A stretch of DNA of 64,000 bases from Nakamurella leprariae (GCF_016918035.1 NZ_JAERWK010000001.1:124001-188000), one strand, 5' to 3'; numbered from the stretch's first letter, positions 17,187-26,333 are shown. Numbers and translations are program-made. Notes: a model not told the origin generated them from the sequence alone.

Positions 17187-17791
17187 GCACCCCGGCGCAC
17201 GCAGCGACCGGGCCGGAGCCGTCCGCTCCGGAGCCCGCCGAGGACCCCGGCCGGTGCGGATGGGCCGGCAGCGCCCCCGAGTACGTCGCCTACCACGACC
17301 AGGAGTGGGGGACACCGCTGCACGGTGACGCGGCGCTGTTCGAACGGCTGAGTCTGGAGGCCTTCCAGTCGGGCCTGAGCTGGATCACCATCCTGCGGAA
17401 GCGACCGGCGTTCCGGACGGCGTTCGCCGACTTCGACATGGCCACGGTGGCGGCGTTCTCCGACGACGACGTGGCACGACTGCTGGCCGACGACGGGATC
17501 GTCCGCAACCGGAGCAAGATCGAGGCCACCATCGGCAACGCGCGGGCCGCGGCCGCGCTGCCCGATGGCTTGGACGCGCTGCTGTGGTCGTTCGCGCCCG
17601 CGCCGAGGTCCGCGCCGCTGGCCCCGGGCGCCGTGCCGGCCCGGACCGACGAGTCGACGGCGATGGCGCGCGAGCTGAAGCGGCGCGGCTTCCGGTTCGT
17701 CGGACCGACGACCGCCTACGCGCTCATGCAGGCCACCGGCATGGTCAACGACCACGCTCAGGCGTGTTGGCTCGCGCCGACCTCCAGCTGA
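17183..17791 (+). CDS. tag: DNA-3-methyladenine glycosylase I
   Basis: 202 residues. Shows the family motifs RCGWAG (zinc Cys25), Y-H-D-x-E-W-G, L-E-A-F-Q-S-G-L-S-W-I-T-I-L with the catalytic-pocket Glu, R-N-R-x-K-I-E-A, G-F-x-F-V-G-P-T-T-x-Y-A-x-M-Q-A-x-G and the C-terminal zinc ligands in NDHAQAC. It removes 3-methyladenine from alkylated DNA as the first step of base excision repair. The 20-residue N-terminal extension is Pro/Ala-rich. The start ATG overlaps the previous stop by 4 nt. Confidence 0.95.
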   Translation: MSTPAHAATGPEPSAPEPAEDPGRCGWAGSAPEYVAYHDQEWGTPLHGDAALFERLSLEAFQSGLSWITILRKRPAFRTAFADFDMATVAAFSDDDVARLLADDGIVRNRSKIEATIGNARAAAALPDGLDALLWSFAPAPRSAPLAPGAVPARTDESTAMARELKRRGFRFVGPTTAYALMQATGMVNDHAQACWLAPTSS

Positions 17792-17839
17792 GGGGAGCGC
17801 CGTCCCCCACACCACCCCGCGGACGATCAGGAGTGGGTC

Positions 17840-18133
17840 TCAGGCGTCCCGGCCGGTGGCTCGGCCGTTCGCCTCAACCGTGTCGTCGTCCGGGGCGTCC
17901 TGCGCTCCGGCGGCGTCGGGCCCGTCGGCGCCGGGGTCGTCGTCCTCAGGCTCGGCAGCCTCGGCGTCCGGCTGCTGCACGTTGATCACGGCGACGCCTG
18001 ACTCGAAGTCGATGCGCAGGTCGCCGTCGCGGCCGTGTCCCTCCTCCTCACGGCGCATCGCCCGGGAGCGGCGCTCAGCGAGCTCATGGCGCATGCCCGG
18101 GTTGAACAGGGCGCCGAGGTCTCCGAGAGTCAC
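17840..18133 (-). CDS. DUF6191-like small acidic protein
   Basis: 97 residues from a GTG at 18133. The N-terminal half has F-N-P-G-M-R-H-E-L-x-E-R-R, a basic/acidic segment and the strand I-D-F-E-S-G-V-A-V-I-N-V, matching my recollection of DUF6191. The tail is strongly acidic and probably disordered. No function is known. It converges on tag and has its own leaderless promoter. Confidence 0.7.
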   Translation of the reverse strand: MTLGDLGALFNPGMRHELAERRSRAMRREEEGHGRDGDLRIDFESGVAVINVQQPDAEAAEPEDDDPGADGPDAAGAQDAPDDDTVEANGRATGRDA

Positions 18134-18441
18134 CGCCCCAGGCTACGTCAGCGCGCCCGGTCCGGGTTCCGGAGCGAGCCGGCTCCGCCGACCACCGTCA
18201 GGCCGACGATGATCGACCGCCGGCCGACCAGGTTCGCCCGCCGCCGCGCGAGCATCAGCGCCCGGTCCGGCGGGTCCGGTTTCCGCAGCGAGGCTGTGAT
18301 GAGGGAGAATGGAGTTCCCGCGCGGCGTGCGGGACGTGCCGGACGGAACACCGCCCGGCTGGCATGAGCGCCGCTCGGTCGACCGGTCCACGGACGTGGG
18401 CCCGTCGGCCGGACGTGCAAACGAAGTGGAGGGAGTCGCAG
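18134..18441. other. 308-nt intergenic region
   Basis: It holds the leaderless promoter of the leftward DUF6191-like gene (TAGCCT at 18140-18145, minus strand, 6 nt before the GTG). A GAGAAT -10-like hexamer at 18305-18310 would give the DUF3117 gene a leader of about 125 nt. No further gene or RNA family was recognised. Confidence 0.5.
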
Positions 18442-18609
18442 ATGGCGGCCATGAAGCCCCGGACCGGAGACGGACCGCTGGAGGTCACGAAGGAGGGGCG
18501 GGGCATCGTCATGCGGGTTCCGCTGGAGGGCGGCGGCCGGCTGGTCGTCGAGATCTCCGCCGACGAGGCGGCTGCCCTGGGCGATGCGCTGAAGGCTGTC
18601 GTCAACTGA
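18442..18609 (+). CDS. DUF3117 small protein
   Basis: 55 residues, beginning M-A-A-M-K-P-R-T-G-D-G-P-L-E-V-T-K-E-G, the almost invariant start of DUF3117, and ending in a short helix before Val-Val-Asn. The ATG at 18442 has GGAGGG 7-12 nt upstream. Universal in many actinobacteria (M. tuberculosis Rv1211, also between tagA and glgA) but of unknown function. A strand-rich core (IVMRVPL...RLVVEISA) with a C-terminal helix suggests a small globular or dimeric protein. Confidence 0.9.
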   Translation: MAAMKPRTGDGPLEVTKEGRGIVMRVPLEGGGRLVVEISADEAAALGDALKAVVN

Positions 18610-18631
18610 CCGACGGCTGACGTTCGTGCGC

Positions 18632-18660
18632 CGGCGCCGGTCGTTCCTCCACCGGCGCCG
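18632..18660. terminator. Bidirectional terminator-like hairpin
   Basis: Perfect 10-bp stem (18632-18641 with 18651-18660), 9-nt loop, between the convergent DUF3117 and glgA genes. Confidence 0.6.
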
Positions 18661-18704
18661 GGCCGGAGTCGATCCGACACGGGTCGGCCGGCTGCTCCGT
18701 TCGA

Positions 18705-19868
18705 TCAGCGCAGCACCTGCCGGTACAGCTCCACCGTCCGCTCGGCCACGGCGGTCCAGGAGAACTCCCGTTCCGCGCGCTGGCGTCCGGACCGGCCGAA
18801 CCCAGCGGCCTCGGCCGGATCACCGACCAGTGCGTTGACCGCCGCGGCCAGGTCGGTCGCGAAGGCGGTCTCGTCGTCCGGGTCGTAGTGCACCAGCGTC
18901 CCGGTCACGCCGTCCTGCACGACCTCGGGGATGCCGCCGACGTCACTGGCCACCACCGCCGCCCCGCAGGCCATGGCCTCGAGGTTGACGATGCCCAGCG
19001 GCTCGTACACCGATGGGCAACAGAAGACGGTGGACGCGGAGAGCACCTGGGTGACCTGGTCCAGGGTGAGCATGCCGTCGAACCAGAACACGCCCGGTCG
19101 GCTCCGCTGCAACTCCGCCACCGCCTCGGCGGTCTCCCGCGCGATCTCGGGCGTGTCGGGAGCCCCGGCACACAGCACCAGCTGCACTCCCGGATCGAAC
19201 TGGTGGGCCGCCGCGATGAGGTGCCGGACCCCCTTCTGTCGGGTGATGCGGCCGACGAACGACGCGATGGGGGCGTCCAGGTCGACACCCGCATCGGTGA
19301 GCACCGTTCGGGCATCCACCGGGTGGTAGATCGCGGTGTCGATGCCGTTGCGGATCACGTGCACCTTGGCCGGGTCCAGTTCCGGATAGACGGCGAGCAC
19401 GTCGGTGCGCATGCCGTCCGACACCGCGATGATGGCGTCTGCCGCCCCGTAGGCGGTGCGTTCGACCCAGCTGGACAACCGGTAGCCACCGCCCAGCTGC
19501 TCGGCCTTCCACGGGCGCCGCGGCTCGAGCGAATGCGCGGTGATCACGTGCGGCGCACCGGTCAGCAGTCCGCCCACCTGGCCGGCCAGATTGGCGTACC
19601 AGGTGTGGGAGTGCAGCACGTCCGCACGCACGCCACGGTCCAGCGCCGCGGCCATGTCCAGGTCGACCGACAGCGTGCTCAGTGCTGCGTTGGCGTCGGC
19701 CAGGCCGGGGCCGGGCCGATGGCCAGTGGCGCCGGGCCGGTCATCGCCGAAGGCGTGCACGTCGACGTCGATCAGCGCCCGGAGCTCGCGCACCAGGTAC
19801 TCGACGTGGACGCCGGCGCCGCCGTACACGTCCGGCGGGAACTCACGGGTCAGGATGGCGGTCCGCAC
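18705..19868 (-). CDS. glgA: GT4 glycogen synthase (GlgA/GlgM type)
   Basis: 387 residues, a GT-B, family GT4 glycosyltransferase. The N-terminal domain has T-R-E-F-P-P-D-V-Y-G-G-A-G-V-H; the C-terminal domain has the donor-binding F-V-G-R-I-T-R-Q-K-G and E-P-L-G-I-V-N-L-E-A-M-A-C-G for the conserved Glu pair. In mycobacteria the orthologue GlgM makes maltose-1-phosphate from ADP-glucose for the GlgE pathway, and it is paired divergently with glgC exactly as here. It could instead extend glycogen directly. The start is the GTG at 19868, 6 nt after TACGTT. Confidence 0.92.
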   Translation of the reverse strand: MRTAILTREFPPDVYGGAGVHVEYLVRELRALIDVDVHAFGDDRPGATGHRPGPGLADANAALSTLSVDLDMAAALDRGVRADVLHSHTWYANLAGQVGGLLTGAPHVITAHSLEPRRPWKAEQLGGGYRLSSWVERTAYGAADAIIAVSDGMRTDVLAVYPELDPAKVHVIRNGIDTAIYHPVDARTVLTDAGVDLDAPIASFVGRITRQKGVRHLIAAAHQFDPGVQLVLCAGAPDTPEIARETAEAVAELQRSRPGVFWFDGMLTLDQVTQVLSASTVFCCPSVYEPLGIVNLEAMACGAAVVASDVGGIPEVVQDGVTGTLVHYDPDDETAFATDLAAAVNALVGDPAEAAGFGRSGRQRAEREFSWTAVAERTVELYRQVLR

Positions 19869-19874
19869 TTCGGC

Positions 19875-19950
19875 AACGTAGCGCCGCCGCGGACGGCGCG
19901 CTGATCCGCCCCATGGTGTGCGCGCCGATGTCCGCTGCGACCGCTACTGT
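19875..19950. promoter_or_regulatory. Divergent leaderless promoters of glgA and glgC
   Basis: TACGTT (minus strand, 19875-19880) lies 6 nt before the glgA GTG. TACTGT (plus strand, 19945-19950) lies 6 nt before the glgC ATG. The two -10-like hexamers are about 64 bp apart, so any regulator bound between them could act on both genes. Confidence 0.6.
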
Positions 19951-19956
19951 TCGGGC

Positions 19957-21177
19957 ATGGTCTCCAAGCCCAGGGTCCTCGGCATCGTGTTGGCCGGTGG
20001 CGAGGGCAAACGCCTGTGGCCGCTCACCGCCGATCGGGCCAAGCCAGCCGTTCCGTTCGGCGGCAACTACCGACTCGTCGACTTCGTGCTGTCGAACCTG
20101 GTGAACGCCGGGTACACGCGGATCTGCGTGCTGACGCAGTACAAGTCGCATTCACTGGACCGGCACCTGACCACGACGTGGCGGCTTGATCAACTCATCG
20201 GCAACTACGTGACGCCGGTGCCCGCGCAGCAGCGGCTCGGCCCGCGCTGGTACACCGGCAGCGCCGACGCGATCTTCCAGTCGCTGAACCTGGTGTACGA
20301 CGACAACCCTGACTACCTGGTCGTCTTCGGTGCCGATCACGTGTACCGGATGGATCCGTCGCAGATGGTGCAGGACCACATCGATTCCGGCGCGGAGTGC
20401 ACCGTCGCCGGCATCCGAGTGCCCCGTCGCGAAGCCACCGCCTTCGGCGTCATCCAGACCGAGGACGGCACCCGGATCGACAGCTGGCTGGAGAAGCCGG
20501 CCGATCCGCCGGCCGTCCCCGACGACCCGGACATCGCGTACGCCTCGATGGGCAACTACGTGTTCACCACCGCCTCGCTCATCGAGGCGCTGCGGGCCGA
20601 TGCGCTCAACGAGGATTCCGCGCACGACATGGGCGGCGACATCGTTCCGGCCTTCGTGGAGAAGGGCACCGCCCACGTCTACGACTTCGCGCGGAACCAG
20701 GTGCCAGGCACCACGGACCGGGACCGCGGCTATTGGCGGGACGTCGGCACGCTGGACGCGTACCACGACGCGCACATGGACCTGGTGTCCGTGCATCCCA
20801 TCTTCAACCTCTACAACCGGCGCTGGCCGATCCTGAGCCTGCCGGTCGGCTGGCCGCCCGCGAAGTTCGTCGAGAACGGCACCGCGCTGGACTCGATGGT
20901 CGGCCCCGGGAGCATCGTCTCCGGCGGCACGGTGAAGCGGTCGGTGATCTCGGAGGACGTGCACATCCAGTCCGGCAGTCACGTCGAGGGATCGGTCCTG
21001 CTGCCCGGGGTGCGGGTCGGCCGCGGCGCGGTCATCCGCAACGCCATCCTCGACAAGAACGTGGTGGTGCCGGACGGCGCCATGCTCGGGGTCGACCTCA
21101 ACGTCGACCGGCAGCGGTACACGGTGAGTCAGAGCGGCATCACCGTGGTCGGTAAGGGCGTCACGGTCGCCGGCTGA
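19957..21177 (+). CDS. glgC: Glucose-1-phosphate adenylyltransferase
   Basis: 406 residues. The nucleotidyltransferase domain begins [14 protein letters not shown] and continues with K-P-A-V-P-F-G, the substrate loop [10 protein letters not shown] and W-L-E-K-P. A left-handed beta-helix with hexapeptide repeats (about 300-406) closes the protein. It makes ADP-glucose from ATP and glucose-1-phosphate, the donor for the divergent glgA product. The ATG at 19957 follows TACTGT by 6 nt, so the mRNA is probably leaderless. Confidence 0.96.
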   Translation: MVSKPRVLGIVLAGGEGKRLWPLTADRAKPAVPFGGNYRLVDFVLSNLVNAGYTRICVLTQYKSHSLDRHLTTTWRLDQLIGNYVTPVPAQQRLGPRWYTGSADAIFQSLNLVYDDNPDYLVVFGADHVYRMDPSQMVQDHIDSGAECTVAGIRVPRREATAFGVIQTEDGTRIDSWLEKPADPPAVPDDPDIAYASMGNYVFTTASLIEALRADALNEDSAHDMGGDIVPAFVEKGTAHVYDFARNQVPGTTDRDRGYWRDVGTLDAYHDAHMDLVSVHPIFNLYNRRWPILSLPVGWPPAKFVENGTALDSMVGPGSIVSGGTVKRSVISEDVHIQSGSHVEGSVLLPGVRVGRGAVIRNAILDKNVVVPDGAMLGVDLNVDRQRYTVSQSGITVVGKGVTVAG

Positions 21178-21194
21178 GCGTCCGGGTGGGCTGG

Positions 21195-21217
21195 CCCGCG
21201 CTGCCTCGGCAGCGGGG
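21195..21217. terminator. Hairpin between convergent genes
   Basis: 6-bp stem (21199-21204 with 21209-21214), tetraloop CTCG, extended by three G-C pairs across a one-base bulge. It lies between the glgC stop and the M15 peptidase stop. Confidence 0.5.
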
Positions 21218-21218
21218 A

Positions 21219-21917
21219 TCAACCGTTCGGGCTGGGCAGTCGGGCCGGGCACCCGGTCACGGCGAACGTGGCGTCGAACTCGAAGTGCCACGGCTCGTTG
21301 TCGTACGTCCGGCAGAAGCCGAGCCGACCGGCGGAGCCCTCCAGCCAGTTCGACGCGGCGCGCGGCTGGACGTCGACGGCGGTCCCGGTCACGTGGGCCG
21401 AGCGCTCCGGGGGCAGGGTGTACTGCTCGGCCATCGCCTCGCCGTAGTCCCGCACGTACTCGTCGCGGATCTGCTGTTGCTGGGCGCGGCTGCGTTTGCC
21501 GTCGGCCAGACAGACGTCGACGCCCACCTGGGCGGCCTCGGCCAGCACCGCAGCCCACGCCGCGGCCACCTCGGGCAGCAGCCCGGTCGCGGGCTCGTCG
21601 GTGTACCGGGTGTCCACCGCGCAGCGACCGGTGCCCTCCGGTCCGGGCACGTCACCCTGGTCGGGAGCTGACGGTGGCGGGGTCGCGGCCGATGCGGCGC
21701 TGGTCGTCGAGGAGGTGGTCGTCGACACCGTGGTCGTCGAGACCGTCGAGACGGCACCACTGCTCGATGGCGCGGTGGTCGGCACAGCGGTCGACACCGT
21801 GGTCGCTGTGGCAGTCGGATCGGCCGCCGAGGCGCGGCCGCCCGGTCCGCAGCCGGCCAGCAGCACCGACGCGGCGCCCAGCAGCGCCATCGCGCCGCGG
21901 ACACGCCGCGCGATCAC
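21219..21917 (-). CDS. M15-family D,D-carboxypeptidase-like lipoprotein
   Basis: 232 residues from a GTG that overlaps the upstream stop (GTGA). The signal peptide ends in a lipobox L-L-A-G-C, so the protein is probably lipid-anchored outside the membrane. A Ser/Thr-rich linker (about 35-75) leads to a VanY-like domain with S-A-H-V-T-G-T-A-V-D (zinc His and Asp) and E-P-W-H-F-E-F (second zinc His). The family trims D-Ala from peptidoglycan stem peptides. Four Cys in the domain may form disulfides. Co-transcribed with the O-methyltransferase gene. Confidence 0.88.
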   Translation of the reverse strand: MIARRVRGAMALLGAASVLLAGCGPGGRASAADPTATATTVSTAVPTTAPSSSGAVSTVSTTTVSTTTSSTTSAASAATPPPSAPDQGDVPGPEGTGRCAVDTRYTDEPATGLLPEVAAAWAAVLAEAAQVGVDVCLADGKRSRAQQQQIRDEYVRDYGEAMAEQYTLPPERSAHVTGTAVDVQPRAASNWLEGSAGRLGFCRTYDNEPWHFEFDATFAVTGCPARLPSPNG

Positions 21918-22537
21918 CGGCGCTTGACCGCCACCAGCAGGCCGTCGCCCAACGGCAGCATGACCGGCAGCAGCCGCTCGTCGTCCCGGACGAGTCGCCC
22001 GGCCTCGCGGACGGCGCTGGTGTCGGGGTCGCGCTGCGTGGGGTCGGGCACCTTGTCGCCGGCCAACGCACCGTTGAGGGCCAGCACGCCGCCCGGGCGC
22101 AGCAGGCGGACCGCTTCGGTCACGTACTGCGGGTACTCGGTGCGGATGCCGTCGACCAGGACCATGTCGTAGGCCCCGTCGGTCAGGCGGGGCAGCACCT
22201 CCAGCCCACGGCCGTTGATCAGCCGGGTGCGGGTCGAGGCGATGCCGGCGTCGGCGAACGCCTGGCGCGCGGCCCGCTGGTGCTCGACCTCCGGGTCGAT
22301 GGACGTCAGCACGCCGTCCGGGCTCATCCCGGCGAACAGACGCAGGCCGCTCACCCCGGTCCCGGTGCCGACCTCGACCACGGTGCGGGCGGCCAGCGTG
22401 GCGGCCAGGAAGCTCAGCGCGGCTGCGGCGCCGGACCCGAGCGGCACCGAGCCGAGTTCGGCGGCGCGGCCACGTGCCGCGAGCACGGCATCGTCCTCGG
22501 GGACGAAGAACTCTGCGTACGACCGGCTGGTGGTCAC
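21914..22537 (-). CDS. Class I SAM O-methyltransferase, Rv1220c-like
   Basis: 207 residues from the GTG at 22537, which has a perfect AGGAGG 6-11 nt upstream. Contains the SAM motif V-E-V-G-T-G-T-G-V-S-G-L, I-D-P-E acidic ribose contact, M-V-L-V-D-G and L-L-R-P-G-G-V-L-A. It belongs to the catechol/caffeoyl-CoA-like OMT group; M. tuberculosis Rv1220c lies next to sigE, as here. Acceptor substrate unknown. The sigE gene is divergent, with 240 nt between the two starts. Confidence 0.9.
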   Translation of the reverse strand: MTTSRSYAEFFVPEDDAVLAARGRAAELGSVPLGSGAAAALSFLAATLAARTVVEVGTGTGVSGLRLFAGMSPDGVLTSIDPEVEHQRAARQAFADAGIASTRTRLINGRGLEVLPRLTDGAYDMVLVDGIRTEYPQYVTEAVRLLRPGGVLALNGALAGDKVPDPTQRDPDTSAVREAGRLVRDDERLLPVMLPLGDGLLVAVKRR

Positions 22538-22777
22538 CGGGAACCTCCTGACTCGGGGCGGCAGCCGGTCCGGACCCCGACACAGGTCACCGGGGTCGAC
22601 GGCGGGCGCGCGACTCGCTGAGATTACCGGGGGTGACGCACCGCGCCGTTCCGGGTCGTGCCCCACGACGACGGACCCGGGCGATCAGGCGGAGATCAGC
22701 ACCGGTACCCCACCCGAGCGGGTGCCGTTCACACCCCGCTCACATCGGCGGTCGCGACAATTGTGAGGTCGGCGACC

Positions 22778-23500
22778 GTGCCGGCTCACCCGGAGGTGGT
22801 TGTCCTGTCCGAACTGTCCGCCGTGGCCGCAGACGGCCCGACGCGCTCGGCGATCGGGCGACCAGGCGAGCCCAGCAGCGCCGATCAGGTCGATCCGGAC
22901 CGCCTCGACGACGCGGGCGCCGCCCCCGTCGAGTGGACCCCGCCGTCCTGGGACGACATCGTCCGGCAGCACGGCGACCGGGTGTACCGGCTCGCCTACC
23001 GACTCGCCGGCAACTCACACGACGCCGAGGACATCACCCAGGAGACGTTCATCCGGGTGTTCCGTTCGCTCGACACCTTCCGGCCGGGGTCCTTCGAGGG
23101 CTGGCTGCACCGGATCGCCACCAACGTGTTCCTCGACCTGGTCCGTCGTCGTCAACGCATCCGCATGGAGGCGCTGCCCGAGGAGACCGATCGCATCGTC
23201 GGTCGGGAGCCCTCGCCCGAGCAGGCGTTCGCGGACTCCAGCCTCGATCCGGACCTGCAGGGCGCCCTGGACGACCTGCTGCCGGAGTTCCGTGCCGCCG
23301 TGGTCTTGTGCGACGTGGAGGGGCTGTCGTACGAAGAGATCGGTGCGACGCTGGGGGTCAAACTGGGGACCGTGCGTTCCCGGATCCACCGCGGCCGCCA
23401 GGCGCTGCGAGCCGGCCTGGAACGGAGGCGAGCGGCGCACGTCGAGTCCAGCGACACCCGGAAGGTGGTGCAGCCGTGGCGGTCTTCGACGACCACCTGA
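22778..23500 (+). CDS. sigE: ECF sigma factor SigE
   Basis: About 240 residues from a GTG at 22778; a second in-frame GTG at 22796 overlaps a GGAGG and is less likely, and a longer start at 22658 cannot be excluded. Region 2 runs [12 protein letters not shown] to [11 protein letters not shown]; region 4 contains [25 protein letters not shown]. SigE directs the envelope and surface stress response in mycobacteria. The 3' end overlaps the anti-sigma gene by 25 nt, and htrA and tatB follow as in M. tuberculosis. Confidence 0.93.
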   Translation: MPAHPEVVVLSELSAVAADGPTRSAIGRPGEPSSADQVDPDRLDDAGAAPVEWTPPSWDDIVRQHGDRVYRLAYRLAGNSHDAEDITQETFIRVFRSLDTFRPGSFEGWLHRIATNVFLDLVRRRQRIRMEALPEETDRIVGREPSPEQAFADSSLDPDLQGALDDLLPEFRAAVVLCDVEGLSYEEIGATLGVKLGTVRSRIHRGRQALRAGLERRRAAHVESSDTRKVVQPWRSSTTT

Positions 23501-23838
23501 CCCTGGACGCCATCGTCGCGTTCACCGACGGCGAGATGCCGTTGACGGCGTACCAGCGGGCCGCCGCCCACCTCGACCGGTGCACCCGGTGCACCGAGGA
23601 GGTTGCCGAGCAGGCCAGCGCTCGGGAGTTCCTGCGCTCCGCGCAGGCGCCAGCCATGCCGCGGTCGTTGTGGGAGGCGCTGCGGTCGATCCCGATCGCC
23701 GTGCCCGGGCGATGCCAGCCCGGGGCGGTCCGCGCCGAGGTGGCTCCGGTCGAGCGCAGCCGTGCCGGGCTGCCCCGGTTGCGGGAGCGTGCTCCCCGTG
23801 GCGTCGTCGCCCGGTGGAGCGTCGATCCGCGCAGCTGA
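23476..23838 (+). CDS. rseA: Anti-sigma factor RseA (zinc-binding)
   Basis: 120 residues from a GTG lying inside the end of sigE. The zinc-type anti-sigma motif H-L-D-R-C-T-R-C (HxxxCxxC) is at about residues 34-41, preceded by the helix [11 protein letters not shown]. There is no transmembrane segment, so it should hold SigE in the cytoplasm and be released by redox change, phosphorylation or Clp proteolysis rather than by membrane cleavage. The Arg-rich C-terminal third has no clear family. Confidence 0.9.
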   Translation: MAVFDDHLTLDAIVAFTDGEMPLTAYQRAAAHLDRCTRCTEEVAEQASAREFLRSAQAPAMPRSLWEALRSIPIAVPGRCQPGAVRAEVAPVERSRAGLPRLRERAPRGVVARWSVDPRS

Positions 23839-23923
23839 CCCCGCCGCTCACCCGATCGATCGACGTCCCGGCGGCATCCCGCGCAGCCGACCGCCACCGC
23901 CCAGGACGACATCGGCCGCCCCG

Positions 23924-23929
23924 TAGCCT
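23924..23929 (+). promoter_or_regulatory. -10-like hexamer of htrA
   Basis: TAGCCT at 23924-23929 predicts a start of transcription near 23936 and a leader of about 36 nt carrying the CAGGAG ribosome-binding site of htrA. Confidence 0.5.
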
Positions 23930-23971
23930 GGGACGGGCGGGACGGTCAGGCGCGCAGCAGCAGGAGCACAC

Positions 23972-25510
23972 ATGGACGGCAGCGAGCCCGTGAACGGCGC
24001 GGGCGGCGATCGGCCGCGCGCCGGATCCGCCGACGCGGACGTCCCGGGTCGGAGGCCCCAGCACGGACCCGTCACGCCGACGATCGACCCGGCCGTCGCG
24101 TCGGTCTTCCGCCGACCGGACGCGCATCACGGCTCGTTCCGGCCACCCCGTCCGGATGGGACCGGCCGCGGTGCGGTGGGCACCGCACCGCCGTTGCCGG
24201 ACGCCGTCCGATCCGCCTTCGGTCGTCCACCGGGGGTGACCGACGACCTGTCCCGTGAGCCCGGCACCGTCGGCGTCACGCGGCACGACGGGCCCACCCG
24301 GGACGACGACGATCCGCAGCGCCGCTGGCGCAACCCGCACGAGCCGACCCGCCTGGCCGGGCCGCCGGAGGCATCACCGGATCCGGAGCCGCCGGCGGCG
24401 CTGCGTCGCTTCACGCTGCGCGAGGCGTTGTTCGAACGGCGCCTGCGGCTCAGCACCCTGATCGGGCTGCTGGTCACAGCGATGCTCATCGGAGCCGTGG
24501 GGGCGGTGATCGGGGCGCTGGTGGTGGAACGGACGCCGGGCGCACTCACCGATCCGGACGTCGAACTCGCCCAGGTCCAGCCGGGTGTGGTGCGCGACCC
24601 CGGCTCGGTCGCCGAGATCGCGGGCCGGGTGCTGCCGTCCGTCGTCTCGATCGAGGTGCGCACCGGGGACGTCGGGGGCACCGGTTCCGGCGTCGTCATC
24701 GATGGCGGGTACGTGCTGACCAACAATCACGTCGTGTCGTCCGCAGCCACCACGGCGGGTGCGGTGCTCTCCGTGGTCTTCGACGACGAGGAGCAGACCC
24801 GGGTTCCCGGCACCATCGTCGGGCGCGACCCGCTCACCGATCTTGCCGTGGTCAAGGTCGACGTGACGGGCGCGGTCGTGGCCCAGCTCGGCGACTCGGC
24901 GAGCCTGGCGGTCGGTGACCCGGTGATCGCGATCGGTTCGCCGCTGGGCCTGGCGGGGACGGTGACGACCGGCGTGGTCTCCGCGGTCGACCGGCCGGTG
25001 CGGCTGCAGGGCGGCGGTTCGGACACCGACGCGGTCATCGACGCCATCCAGACCGACGCGGCGGTGAACCCCGGCAACAGCGGCGGTCCGCTCGTCGACG
25101 CGACCGGTGCGGTGATCGGCATCAACTCGGCGATCCGCACCCTCGGCGGTCAGGAGAGCGGTTCGATCGGCCTCGGCTTCGCCATCCCGATCGAGACCGC
25201 GCGGGACATCGCCCAGCAGCTCATCGCCACCGGCTCCGTGACGCACGCGTCGATCGGCGTGAACGCCAGGTCCGCGACCGACGGGGTGACCGACGGCGCC
25301 CAGGTGCAGAACGTGCAGACGTCGGGACCGGCCGCCGCCGCCGGCATCGCCGAGGGCGACATCATCACCCGGGTCGGCGACCGCGACGTCGGCAACGCCG
25401 ACGAACTGATCGTCGCCGTCCGCGCGCACCAGCCGGGTGAGACCGTGCCGGTCGTGGTGGTCCGGGACGGGCGGGAGACGACCATCCAGGTCGTTCTGGG
25501 GTCCGAGTGA
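23972..25510 (+). CDS. htrA: HtrA-like membrane-anchored serine protease
   Basis: 512 residues. A disordered, basic and Pro-rich cytoplasmic region (1-155) leads to one transmembrane helix (about 160-185), a trypsin-like domain with the triad His253 (TNNHVV), Asp290 (LTDLAVV) and Ser370 (GNSGGPL), and one C-terminal PDZ domain (about 415-510, with the G-I-A-E-G-D-I-I loop). It degrades or signals misfolded proteins outside the membrane and is SigE-associated. The ATG at 23972 has CAGGAG upstream. Confidence 0.95.
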   Translation: MDGSEPVNGAGGDRPRAGSADADVPGRRPQHGPVTPTIDPAVASVFRRPDAHHGSFRPPRPDGTGRGAVGTAPPLPDAVRSAFGRPPGVTDDLSREPGTVGVTRHDGPTRDDDDPQRRWRNPHEPTRLAGPPEASPDPEPPAALRRFTLREALFERRLRLSTLIGLLVTAMLIGAVGAVIGALVVERTPGALTDPDVELAQVQPGVVRDPGSVAEIAGRVLPSVVSIEVRTGDVGGTGSGVVIDGGYVLTNNHVVSSAATTAGAVLSVVFDDEEQTRVPGTIVGRDPLTDLAVVKVDVTGAVVAQLGDSASLAVGDPVIAIGSPLGLAGTVTTGVVSAVDRPVRLQGGGSDTDAVIDAIQTDAAVNPGNSGGPLVDATGAVIGINSAIRTLGGQESGSIGLGFAIPIETARDIAQQLIATGSVTHASIGVNARSATDGVTDGAQVQNVQTSGPAAAAGIAEGDIITRVGDRDVGNADELIVAVRAHQPGETVPVVVVRDGRETTIQVVLGSE

Positions 25511-25604
25511 CCGACCCGGTGCATCGTGTGACCCGCGGTCGCCGCGACCCCGCGGCGGACGAGACGACGATCGCACCGACCCGGAACCGGACCGTCGGCT
25601 GGCT

Positions 25605-25610
25605 ATCCTG
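25605..25610 (+). promoter_or_regulatory. -10-like hexamer upstream of tatB
   Basis: TATCCT at 25605-25610 in the 216-nt htrA-tatB gap. It predicts a leader of about 110 nt for tatB, which suggests tatB has its own promoter. Confidence 0.45.
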
Positions 25611-25726
25611 ACCTGACGCCGGATCGCGGCCAGCCGAGGCTCGCCGCCGACGCACCACGACACCAGCAGCTGCTCCGCCGTTCCGCGGCGGACGACAGCC
25701 GCGGACGACCAGGAGGGAACCGCCAC

Positions 25727-26311
25727 GTGTTCGGCCTGTCCTGGGGTCAGATCGCCATCATCGTGCTCGTCGGATTGTTCGTCATCGGGCCCGAGCGCAT
25801 CCCGACCGCGGTGCAGTGGGTGACCAGTTCGCTGCGCCGGGTCCGGGGTCTGGCCGCCGGCGCGCAGGCCGAGCTGCGCACCCAGCTCGGTCCTGAACTG
25901 GAGGAGCTCCGCCGCCAGGTGGCCGATCTGCAGTCCCTCAAGGAGCTGCAGGAACTCCGGGACCTGCGCGACCTGCACCCGAAGCGGCTGATCGGCAAGA
26001 ACATCCTGGGTGACGAGTTCTCCGGCGGCATCGGCGGCTTCCTCGGCCTGGACCAGTCCGCCGCGGCGACCAGTGACGCCTCCACCGGCAACGGCTCGGC
26101 CGGCACCGCGGCCAAGGCGAGGCCCACGGGAGCACCGGCCGCAGCCCCGGCGCAGCCGGACTTCCGCAAACCGGCACCGGCGCCGAAGGCCTCCGCGGTG
26201 CCCACCCCGTCCCCGGGCGGGCCGTCCCGCCCCGCGGCGTCACGTCCGGGTCGCGCGATCGTCTCGCTGCAGCCCGGTGAACGTCCGCCGTTCGACCCCG
26301 ACGCGACCTGA
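25727..26311 (+). CDS. tatB: Sec-independent translocase subunit TatB
   Basis: 194 residues from a GTG with AGGAGG 11-16 nt upstream. The N-terminal helix (M-F-G-L-S-W-G-Q-I, residues about 5-22) contains the G-P-E-R hinge, followed by an amphipathic helix and a long charged coiled coil to about residue 85. The remaining Ala/Pro-rich tail is disordered. TatB, with TatC, recognises twin-arginine signal peptides. Its placement after sigE-rseA-htrA matches M. tuberculosis. Confidence 0.93.
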   Translation: MFGLSWGQIAIIVLVGLFVIGPERIPTAVQWVTSSLRRVRGLAAGAQAELRTQLGPELEELRRQVADLQSLKELQELRDLRDLHPKRLIGKNILGDEFSGGIGGFLGLDQSAAATSDASTGNGSAGTAAKARPTGAPAAAPAQPDFRKPAPAPKASAVPTPSPGGPSRPAASRPGRAIVSLQPGERPPFDPDAT

Positions 26312-26329
26312 TCGCCGGGCCGTCGGCGA
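26312..26329. terminator. Short hairpin between tatB and mrp
   Basis: 6-bp stem (26312-26317 with 26324-26329) filling the 22-nt gap between convergent stops. It is a weak terminator candidate. Confidence 0.35.
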
Positions 26330-26333
26330 GCTC

